Below, one piece after another: positions 1 through 7,029 of a DNA stretch of 35,434 nucleotides. The number at the start of each line of letters is the position of its first letter. Positions within the stretch are counted from its first letter, which is position 1. Below the pieces are notes generated by a model that was not told where the DNA came from, ran no database searches, and worked only from the letters and a program-made list of their open reading frames with translations. A program made the position numbers and the translations under genes. The stretch comes from an uncultured Clostridia bacterium (GTDB lineage Bacteria > Bacillota > Clostridia > TANB77 > CAG-508), in contig CAKPRA010000016.1 in NCBI GenBank assembly GCA_934180065.1, forward strand, positions 1-35,434, given 5' to 3'.

Positions 1-76
1 GAACCGCCGTATGCCGAACGGCACGTACGGTGGTGTGAGAGGGAAGAAATTCATTAAGAATTATCCTCTACTCAAT
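1..76 (+). mobile_element. 3' end of a group II intron (domains V and VI)
   Basis: Positions 2-35 fold into a domain V hairpin. A nine-pair lower helix (ACCGCCGTA with TACGGTGGT) is followed by a two-base bulge (CG, 24-25), an upper TGCC/GGCA helix and a GAAC loop. Positions 38-69 form a domain VI hairpin (AGAGG with CCTCT, AATTC with GAATT) that leaves A63 unpaired as the likely branch point. The intron probably ends near 76 (CTACTCAAT), four bases before the nrdG stop codon on the other strand. The rest of the intron and any reverse transcriptase lie outside the window. The structure is seen in the sequence; the exact 3' splice site is inferred. Confidence 0.8.
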
Positions 77-79
77 TTG

Positions 80-607
80 TTAATATGTAAAAATTTTTTC
101 AACAATTTTGTGCTCTTTAAATGATTTATTTACATCTATTATTCGTTGATTAGATGAGCCTCTAAAACGTAGTTTTAAATCCTTTTTGTTTTCGTCAAAT
201 TTCCCATCAACAACTACATCAATGTATTTTATTAATTCATTTGAAACATGGTTTTCTTTAACCATTTTTCCGATAACATCTTTCTCAAAATCAAAACCAG
301 TATAACACCATATGTCTTTATTTGGAAATCGCTCTTTCACTTTTTTTACGAGAGGGAGTAGACCTTCCTGATTTTGTGGCTCTAAAGGTTCACCACCCAA
401 AAGTGATAGACCTTTTATATAATCATGATCCATATAAGATAAAACACGATTTATTTCTTCATCAGTAAACTTATTTCCATAATTAAAATCCCAAGCACAT
501 TGATTAAAACAGCCTTTACAATGATGATTACAACCACTAACAAATACTGAAACTCTAACACCTTCACCATTAGCGATATCAATTCTTTTTATATCTGCAT
601 AATTCAT
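80..607 (-). CDS. nrdG: Anaerobic ribonucleoside-triphosphate reductase activating protein NrdG
   Basis: This is the radical SAM activase that installs the glycyl radical on NrdD, using S-adenosylmethionine and a 4Fe-4S cluster in the cytoplasm. The cluster motif is the CNHHCKGC segment near residues 28-35, followed by the family's LSLLGGEPL stretch. The 175-residue length is normal for NrdG. I chose ATG at 607 over an upstream GTG at 616 because the AAAGGA ribosome site sits about ten bases before the ATG and would overlap the GTG. It follows nrdD on the same strand with a 76-base gap that contains a hairpin repeat. Its stop codon lies only a few bases from the group II intron end. Confidence 0.95.
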   Translation of the reverse strand: MNYADIKRIDIANGEGVRVSVFVSGCNHHCKGCFNQCAWDFNYGNKFTDEEINRVLSYMDHDYIKGLSLLGGEPLEPQNQEGLLPLVKKVKERFPNKDIWCYTGFDFEKDVIGKMVKENHVSNELIKYIDVVVDGKFDENKKDLKLRFRGSSNQRIIDVNKSFKEHKIVEKIFTY

Positions 608-634
608 TAAAATCACATCCTTTTTGTAAAAGAA

Positions 635-676
635 GACTGTCCCTTTTTCCCAAAACTGGGAAAAGAGAACCGTCCC
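635..676. repeat. Hairpin carrying the GGGACGGTTCT motif between nrdD and nrdG
   Basis: TTTTCCCA (645-652) and TGGGAAAA (657-664) form a perfect eight-pair hairpin with an AAAC loop. Beside it is AGAACCGTCCC, the reverse complement of GGGACGGTTCT. The same core recurs at 16043-16055 inside another inverted repeat. Short palindromes with this core are, from general knowledge, scattered through many clostridial genomes. It could also act as an intercistronic mRNA hairpin. Confidence 0.6.
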
Positions 677-683
677 ATTTTCC

Positions 684-2810
684 CTATAAATGAAGTACCC
701 TTTGTTTTATTTCTTTAGTTTTTCCGGCATTCCAAAAATTTTCGCCCAAATATCCGCAAGTTCTGCGTACAACAGTTAATTTTGAACGATCTTTATTTCC
801 ACATTGTGGGCATTCCCATTCATTATCATCATTTACTTTTATTTCACCATCAAATCCGCAAACATGGCAATAATCTGATTTAGTATTAAATTCTGCATAT
901 TGAATATTATCATAGATAAATTTTACAACTTCTTCTAATGCAGGAATATTGTTTTGCATATTTGGAATTTCAACATATGATATAGCTCCACCAGTAGATA
1001 ATTTTTGAAATTCACTTTCAAATGATAATTTATCAAATGCATCAATTTTTTCTCTTACATCAACATGATATGAATTTGTATAGTATCCCTTATCAGTTAC
1101 ATCAGTAATTGTTCCAAATCTTTCTTTATCAATTTTTGCAAATTTGTAACATAAGCTCTCAGCAGGAGTACCATATAAAGCAAATCCAATATTAGTTTCC
1201 TTTTTCCATTTTTCAACAGTATCTTTTAAATATTTCATAACCTTTATTGCAAAATCATGTCCAATAGGATCTGTATGTGAAAGACCGGTCATTAATTTGG
1301 TCATTTCATAAATTCCAATATATCCAAGTGACATAGTAGAATATCCACCATATAATAACTTATCAATTGGCTCACCTTTTTTCAAACGAGCAATAGCACC
1401 ATATTGCCAGTGAATAGGGCTTATATCTGATGTTGTTCCAAGTAAGGCATAATGTCTACACATTAAAGCTTCTTTACAAAGATCCAATCTTTCATCTAAC
1501 AATTTCCAAAACATATCTTCATCACCATCAGCTATTATTGCAATTTGAGGCAAGTTTATGCTAACAACACCTTGATTAAATCTTCCTTCAAATTTATAAT
1601 TACCATTTTCATCTTTCCATGGAGATAAGAAACTTCTACAACCCATTGGACTGAAAACATTACCTTCATAATTTTCTTTCATCTTTTTAGCAGAAATATA
1701 ATCTGGATACATTCTTTTTGAAGAGCATTTCACTGCAAGTTTTGTTAAATAATCATATTCACCGCCTTTTAAGCAATTGTGTTTATCAAGAACGTAGACA
1801 AGTTTAGGAAAAGCAGGTGTTACATAAATTCCAGCTTCATTTTTTATTCCTTCATATCTTTGTCTTAATATTTCTTCTATTATCATAGCATTTTCTTTTA
1901 TATATGGGTCATCAGGCTCTAAATGTAAAAATAAAGTAACAAAAGGAGACTGACCATTTGTTGTCATTAAAGTATTTATTTGATATTGAATTGTTTGAAC
2001 CCCAGCTTTTAATTCACTTTTTAATTTATCTTGAACTATACTTTCAATATATTCTTCGTTTATTTTACCTTGGTATTTTTCAATCATCTCAGTTTTAAAT
2101 TTATTATAACTTTTTCTTAAATATTTTCCTAAATGCTTCATATCAACAGATTGACCACCATATTGATTACTTGCAACAGCTGCAATAATTTGAGTAGTTA
2201 CAGTACAAGCAACTTGAAAACTTTTAGGACTTTCAATTAATTTACCATTCATAACAGTACCATTATCTAACATATCAGATATATTTATTAAGCAACAATT
2301 AAATATTGGTTGTACAAAATAATCTGCATCATGAAAATGTAAAATACCTTCTTCATTTGCTTTCGAAATCTTCTCTGGCAATAACAATCTTTTAGTCAAA
2401 TCTCTAGATACTTCACCTGCAATATAATCTCTTTGTGTAGATGCAAGCATTGTGTTTTTATTAGAATTTTCCTCTGCCAATTCTTTATTTTCATTTCTAA
2501 TTATTCCCAAAATTGTTTCATCAGTAGTATTCTGTTTTCTTATAAGAGCTCTTGTATATCTATATACTATATATTTTTTTGCAAGTTCATATTTTTCAAG
2601 TTCCATTAATTTTTCTTCAATCAAGTCTTGAATATCTTCAACGAGCATTCTTTTTTTATCTAAATCTTCAATATATTCAACAATAATTTTTATGTCTTCC
2701 TTATTTGCTTTTTCTTTTCCTTTAACTTCTCTATTAGCTTTTTCAATAGCTACAGCAATTTTTTGTCTGTCATAATCAACAATTCGACCATCTCTTTTTA
2801 TTATCTTCAT
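684..2810 (-). CDS. nrdD: Anaerobic ribonucleoside-triphosphate reductase NrdD
   Basis: This class III ribonucleotide reductase makes deoxyribonucleotides without oxygen, using a glycyl radical. An ATP-cone regulatory domain occupies about residues 1-90 (KIIKRDGRIVDYDRQK). The barrel follows. Near the C-terminus are a four-cysteine zinc site (CHVCGF ... CPQCGN) and the glycyl radical motif RRTCGYLGENF. At 708 residues it is full length. AGGAGG at 2819-2824 lies eight bases before the ATG. Together with nrdG it forms a two-gene unit reading leftwards. A palindromic repeat lies just upstream, between it and the divergent Crp-family regulator. Confidence 0.97.
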   Translation of the reverse strand: MKIIKRDGRIVDYDRQKIAVAIEKANREVKGKEKANKEDIKIIVEYIEDLDKKRMLVEDIQDLIEEKLMELEKYELAKKYIVYRYTRALIRKQNTTDETILGIIRNENKELAEENSNKNTMLASTQRDYIAGEVSRDLTKRLLLPEKISKANEEGILHFHDADYFVQPIFNCCLINISDMLDNGTVMNGKLIESPKSFQVACTVTTQIIAAVASNQYGGQSVDMKHLGKYLRKSYNKFKTEMIEKYQGKINEEYIESIVQDKLKSELKAGVQTIQYQINTLMTTNGQSPFVTLFLHLEPDDPYIKENAMIIEEILRQRYEGIKNEAGIYVTPAFPKLVYVLDKHNCLKGGEYDYLTKLAVKCSSKRMYPDYISAKKMKENYEGNVFSPMGCRSFLSPWKDENGNYKFEGRFNQGVVSINLPQIAIIADGDEDMFWKLLDERLDLCKEALMCRHYALLGTTSDISPIHWQYGAIARLKKGEPIDKLLYGGYSTMSLGYIGIYEMTKLMTGLSHTDPIGHDFAIKVMKYLKDTVEKWKKETNIGFALYGTPAESLCYKFAKIDKERFGTITDVTDKGYYTNSYHVDVREKIDAFDKLSFESEFQKLSTGGAISYVEIPNMQNNIPALEEVVKFIYDNIQYAEFNTKSDYCHVCGFDGEIKVNDDNEWECPQCGNKDRSKLTVVRRTCGYLGENFWNAGKTKEIKQRVLHL

Positions 2811-2839
2811 TACAAGTACCTCCTAAAAATAGTATAGGT

Positions 2840-3127
2840 GTTGCTATTCATAGTTAAATATCAATTTAATTTTGTAGAGTAGGATATGTGGATATATATA
2901 TTAAAAAGAAGTGACGTGCAGCTTGGGAGCTTTTAGATAATCTCTTAATATCACCAAACTTAAACGAGGGCACTACCATTCTCACACGATATTGCATGGG
3001 CGACCAGCAAGGAACGAATTTTAATATATATATCCACATATCCGGTCTATTATAAGCAGGCATATATCCGGTATTATAAGCAGGCACATATCCGGTCTAT
3101 TTAAAATATGTAACATTGAATAGTAAC
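2840..3127 (-). repeat. Palindromic dispersed repeat, family 1, copy A
   Basis: The core at 2882-3043 begins GGATATGTGGATATATATAT and ends with its reverse complement, giving inverted ends of about 25 bases. The body reads in the opposite direction to the other copies: its reverse complement contains TTGCTGGTCGCCC, GTGTGAGAATGG and AAAGCTCCCAAGCTGC. The whole is bracketed by outer inverted motifs GTTGCTATTC (2840-2849) and GAATAGTAAC (3118-3127). Between core and right bracket lies a short tandem repeat (3041-3100) of about 26 bases with the unit TCCGGT..ATTATAAGCAGG. It fills the nrdD-crp gap and I see no credible gene in it. Confidence 0.8.
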
Positions 3128-3164
3128 GTATAGGCTTATTATATATCGAAATTTGTAGTTTTCT

Positions 3165-3178
3165 GTTGCAAAAGCACC
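3165..3178. promoter_or_regulatory. Imperfect GTTGC-N4-GCACC operator-like site
   Basis: GTTGCAAAAGCACC matches the perfect palindrome at 3264-3277 in all but one arm base. The two centres are 99 bases apart. It may be a second binding site for the Crp/Fnr-family regulator encoded downstream; that is inference. Confidence 0.35.
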
Positions 3179-3263
3179 AAAAAAAAACAAAAAAATTTTC
3201 AAAATTGATTTTAATTGTAGGAGTAAGATTTGGAAAAATATTACAAATTTATGACAACAAATT

Positions 3264-3293
3264 GTTGCTTTTGCAACTGAAATATTATATAAT
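3264..3293 (+). promoter_or_regulatory. Promoter of the Crp/Fnr-family gene with overlapping palindromic operator
   Basis: GTTGC TTTT GCAAC (3264-3277) is a perfect inverted repeat. It overlaps a weak -35 (TTGCTT, 3265-3270) placed 17 bases before a consensus -10 TATAAT (3288-3293). Overlap of the operator with the -35 suggests autorepression by the downstream regulator. A transcript starting near 3300 would exclude a GTG start at 3296. Confidence 0.6.
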
Positions 3294-3322
3294 TCGTGTC
3301 GGAAAGTAAAGGGGAGAGCATC

Positions 3323-3955
3323 ATGGAAACAAAAGTAAACTTAGAAGAATTTATAGAGCAATTTACAAACAATTGTAATAATATACAAAAGAAATACTTT
3401 AGAAAAAATCAAATAATTACAACATATATACAAAAAAGAAATCAAATATGTATTCTTTTAAGTGGAGAGGCAGACTTAGTTAGATACGATCTTAATGGCG
3501 TAAAATCAATAATCGAGCACTTTACGCCAAATGATATTTTTGGAGAAGCTTTTTACATAGTCAGTGTAAATAATGAATTATCTGTTGAGGCAAAGAAAAA
3601 TTCAGAAGTTCTATTTTTCTCATATGATAAATTATATAATAAATGTAAAAATAATTGTAAATTTCATAAGATTTTAGAAGAAAATTTTTCCAAGATTATG
3701 GTCGAAAAAATGAAGGCAATAAATACAAGAATTGAAATATTAACAAAAAGAACAATAAGAGATAAATTACTTGGTTATTTTAACATATTATCAACAAGAA
3801 ATTTGTCAAAGACATTTTCAGTACCATTTTCATTAACAGATTTAGCTGATTATTTAAGTGTGGATAGAAGTGCAATGATGAGAGAGCTTAAAAATTTAAA
3901 AGATGAAGGTATCATAGAAAAAAAAGGAAATAAATTCACAATATTAACAGTTTAA
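3323..3955 (+). CDS. Crp/Fnr-family transcriptional regulator
   Basis: The protein (210 residues) has an N-terminal cyclic-nucleotide-binding-like beta barrel (about 15-125; ILLSGEADLVRYD and FGEAFY are typical turns). A dimer helix follows, then a C-terminal winged helix (about 165-208; FSLTDLADYLSVDRSAMMRE is the recognition region). I see no four-cysteine N-terminal cluster as in Fnr. ATG at 3323 is chosen because GGGGAG ends six bases upstream and the promoter -10 lies at 3288-3293. It precedes a response regulator and an ABC exporter, whose control it might share. The ligand cannot be told from the sequence. Confidence 0.88.
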   Translation: METKVNLEEFIEQFTNNCNNIQKKYFRKNQIITTYIQKRNQICILLSGEADLVRYDLNGVKSIIEHFTPNDIFGEAFYIVSVNNELSVEAKKNSEVLFFSYDKLYNKCKNNCKFHKILEENFSKIMVEKMKAINTRIEILTKRTIRDKLLGYFNILSTRNLSKTFSVPFSLTDLADYLSVDRSAMMRELKNLKDEGIIEKKGNKFTILTV

Positions 3956-3999
3956 TATTTAAAAAAATTTTAAACTATTTTTTTAGGAGAGCAAAGTTT

Positions 4000-4518
4000 A
4001 TGAAAATTTTATTAGTTGAAGATGAAAAAAATTTATCAAATGCAATTAGAGAATCCTTAAAAGATGAATATGATGTTGAGCAGGCTTTTGATGGTGAAGA
4101 AGCTTGCTTGTATGCTAAACAAGATATATATGATGTAATAATTTTAGATTTAATGTTACCAAGGAAAGATGGATATAAGGTTTTAGATGAAATAAGATCT
4201 ACAGGAATATTTGTTCCAGTATTAATTTTAACAGCTAAAGATTCATTAAATGATAAACTTAAGGGATTCCAGAAGGGTGCTGATGATTATTTAACAAAAC
4301 CATTTGCAAAAGAGGAATTAAAAGCTAGAATTGAAGTTATGATTAGAAGAAATAATCCAAATTATTACAAAAAAGAGCTTAGTTTTAAGGCTTTGAAATT
4401 AAATGTAAATACTAGAAAAGCATATATTGAAGATAATGAGTTGAATTTACAAGGAAAACAATTATTATCTCATGGAAAAAACAAAATGAATTTGTTCAAA
4501 ATGCATCACATGAGTTAA
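4000..4518 (+). pseudogene. OmpR-type response regulator, C-terminal domain truncated by a deletion
   Basis: The receiver domain is intact: the acidic pair in EDE, phospho-acceptor Asp in ILDLMLPRKDGY, Thr in LILTAKD and Lys in YLTKPF. The OmpR-type winged helix starts (LNVNTRKAYIEDNELNLQGK) but breaks off after about 155 residues. The remaining 17 residues are read out of frame through what is histidine-kinase sequence. An intact protein would be about 225 residues. The most economical explanation is a deletion of roughly a kilobase joining adjacent regulator and kinase genes near 4462. AGGAGAG lies ahead of the ATG. It cannot bind DNA normally as it stands. Confidence 0.85.
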
Positions 4519-5144
4519 GAACGCCATTAGCAATTATAAAAGCAAAACAAGAAAATTTACTAGAAAAACCTAACTCAAAAATAATTGATAATGCAGAGGA
4601 TATAAGTATTACATTAAAAGAAACACAAAGACTTACAAAGTTAATAAAAGAGCTTATGGATTTAGCTAGAAATGATGCTAATAGAGCTATTATAAATAAG
4701 GAGCAATTTAACTTAGATGATGAAATAAAATCAATTATTTCGTTATATAAAGAAACTGCCAAATCACAGCAAAAAGATTTTTGTATTGATTTAAAATATA
4801 ATGGAACCATTACAGCAGATTTAAATAAAATAAAACAACTTTTGGTTATTTTATTAGATAATGCATTAAAATATACTGAAAAAAATGATAGTATTGAAGT
4901 AAAAACTTATAAAAAGGATGGAAAGTGCTTTATCGAAGTGAATGATACAGGAATTGGAATAAGCAAAAAGGATAAGAAACATATATTTGAGAGATTTTAT
5001 AGATCAGAAAAATCTAGAAATAGGGAAAATGGTGGAATGGGATTAGGATTATCTATTGCATATAGCATTGTAAAAATTCATAAAGGAACAATAAAAGCGG
5101 AGGACAATGGAATAAAAGGAACTAGAATGATTATAAGAATATAG
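4461..5144 (+). pseudogene. Histidine kinase remnant (DHp and ATPase domains only)
   Basis: In the frame -1 to the response regulator, the reading starts at the junction and runs straight into the H-box NASHELRTPLAI (phospho-acceptor His codon 4509-4511). It continues with the dimerisation helices, N-box (LLDNALKYTEK), G1 (DTGIGISKKD), F-box (IFERFYRSEK) and G2 (GGMGLGLSIAYSIV), and ends normally. The sensor, transmembrane and HAMP parts are missing. The first ATG in frame is 4656, beyond the histidine, so a product from there would be only the ATPase domain. An A AAA AAC heptamer at 4476-4482 is in phase for a -1 shift from the regulator frame into this one. Confidence 0.85.
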
Positions 5145-5186
5145 ATTATAAATTATGAATAGCAATTCTTTGTGAATTTTTTGTAA

Positions 5187-5220
5187 AAAGAAGAGTCAAT
5201 ATGTTGACTTTCTTTTTTTT
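5187..5220 (+). terminator. Rho-independent terminator after the kinase remnant
   Basis: GTCAA (5195-5199) and TTGAC (5204-5208) form a hairpin with a TATG loop. An AAAGAAGA/TTTCTTT extension and a run of eight T follow. It separates the two-component remnant from the ABC exporter genes. Confidence 0.75.
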
Positions 5221-5265
5221 AGAATGTAACATATGTAGTGCGAATAAAAAGAAAGGGTTTGAATT

Positions 5266-7029
5266 ATGCTAAAATTATTAAAAAACTTAACTAAAAAAGA
5301 TTGGATATTGGCTTTATTTTCAATAATATTAATAATAGGTCAAGTATGGCTTGAATTGAAAATGCCAGATTATATGTCAGAGATTACAGTTCTTGTAAAA
5401 AAAGAAGGTAGTCAAATGAAAGATATATTAATTAATGGAGGATATATGCTTTCATGTGCCCTTGGAAGCTTAGTTTTAGCAGTTATAGTTGGATATTTAG
5501 TTTCTTCAATTGCTGCTGATCTTTCAAAAAATACAAGAAAAAAACTATTTGATAAGGTACTTAGTCTAGATATAGATGAGGTTAAAAATTTTTCAACAAG
5601 TAGTTTAATCACAAGAAGTACAAATGATATAACACAAGTACAAATGATTGTAGCTATGGGATTACAGTTAATGATAAAAGCTCCAATAACAGCAATTTGG
5701 GCAATTACAAAAATATTAAATAAAAGTTGGCAATGGAGTGCTATTACAGGTGTAGCTATTTTAATTATATTATCATTTGTAGTATCTTTAATGGTTGTTG
5801 TAATGCCTAAATTTAAAATTGTACAAAAATTAATTGATAAATTAAATAGTGTTACTAGAGAAAATTTGACAGGTATAAGAGTTGTAAGGGCTTTTAATGC
5901 TGAACAATATCAAGAAGATAAATTTGAAAATGTAAATAAAGATCTTACAAATTTGCAAACATTTAATCAAAAGAAATTTTCGGTTATGCAACCATTAATG
6001 TATTTTGTAATGAATGCATTAACACTTGCTGTATATTTTGTTGGTGCAAATTTAATAAATGAAGCTATTTTTTCAAATAAAGTAGCCATTTTTGGAGATA
6101 TGGTTGTTTTCAGTTCATATGCTTTACAAGTAATAATGTCTTTCTTAATGTTGGCATTTATTTTTATGATGATACCAAGAGCTGAAGTATCTGCAAAGCG
6201 TATTAATGAGGTTCTAGATACGCCTATTAATATGAAAGATGGTAATTTAAAAGATGGTAAAAAAGGTGAAGAGGGAACAATTGAATTTAGAAATGTTTCT
6301 TTTAAATATCCAGATGCTGAAGATTATTTATTAAAAAATATATCATTTAAGGCTAATAAAGGAGATACTGTAGCAATTATTGGTCTGACTGGAAGCGGAA
6401 AATCAACTCTAATAAATCTTGTTCCAAGATTTTATGATGTAACTGAAGGAGAAGTTCTTGTTGATGGTATTAATGTAAAGGAATATAGCCAAGCAGACTT
6501 ACATAATAAAATCGGATATGTACCTCAAAAGGCAGTAATGTTTAACGGGACTGTTAATTCAAATGTTTCTTATGGTGAAAATGGTAAAGGTGAAATAACA
6601 GGGCAAAAAATTAAAGAAGCTATTGAAGTGGCACAAGGAAAGGATTTTGTTGAAAAATTAGATGATAAATACAATACTCATATTGCACAAGGTGGTACTA
6701 ATTTATCAGGAGGACAAAAACAAAGATTGGCAATAGCTAGAGCAATAGCTAGAAATCCTGAGATATATATTTTTGATGATAGTTTTTCTGCGTTAGATTA
6801 TAAAACAGATTCTATATTAAGAAAAGAGCTTAAAAAATATACAAAAGATGCTACTAGTCTTATTGTTGCACAAAGAATCGGTACAATAATGAATGCTGAC
6901 AAAATAATTGTTTTAAATGATGGTATTGCTGTTGGAATGGGAACACATAAGGAATTATTAAATAATTGTGATGTGTACAAACAGATTGCTTTATCACAGT
7001 TGACAAAGGAGGAACTAGAAAATGACTAA
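5266..7029 (+). CDS. ABC exporter subunit with degenerate catalytic site (heterodimer partner 1)
   Basis: This is one half of a type IV ABC exporter: six membrane segments (about 1-310) then a nucleotide-binding domain. Visible motifs are Walker A GLTGSGKST, signature LSGGQKQR and Walker B IYIFDDSFSALD. The residue after the Walker B Asp is Asp instead of the catalytic Glu, and the switch histidine is replaced (VAQRIGTI instead of AHR). This non-hydrolysing half is typical of heterodimeric exporters such as TM287/288, BmrCD and LmrCD. The partner starts before this gene ends (overlap 7022-7029), implying coupled translation. Substrate unknown; multidrug or peptide export is the usual role. 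The ribosome site is weak (AAAGGG). Confidence 0.93.
   Translation: MLKLLKNLTKKDWILALFSIILIIGQVWLELKMPDYMSEITVLVKKEGSQMKDILINGGYMLSCALGSLVLAVIVGYLVSSIAADLSKNTRKKLFDKVLSLDIDEVKNFSTSSLITRSTNDITQVQMIVAMGLQLMIKAPITAIWAITKILNKSWQWSAITGVAILIILSFVVSLMVVVMPKFKIVQKLIDKLNSVTRENLTGIRVVRAFNAEQYQEDKFENVNKDLTNLQTFNQKKFSVMQPLMYFVMNALTLAVYFVGANLINEAIFSNKVAIFGDMVVFSSYALQVIMSFLMLAFIFMMIPRAEVSAKRINEVLDTPINMKDGNLKDGKKGEEGTIEFRNVSFKYPDAEDYLLKNISFKANKGDTVAIIGLTGSGKSTLINLVPRFYDVTEGEVLVDGINVKEYSQADLHNKIGYVPQKAVMFNGTVNSNVSYGENGKGEITGQKIKEAIEVAQGKDFVEKLDDKYNTHIAQGGTNLSGGQKQRLAIARAIARNPEIYIFDDSFSALDYKTDSILRKELKKYTKDATSLIVAQRIGTIMNADKIIVLNDGIAVGMGTHKELLNNCDVYKQIALSQLTKEELEND

Noticed and set aside
2866..3087. Open frame of 73 codons on the minus strand
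   Set aside because: It lies wholly inside the family 1 palindromic repeat, has no ribosome site, and its start falls in a local tandem repeat.
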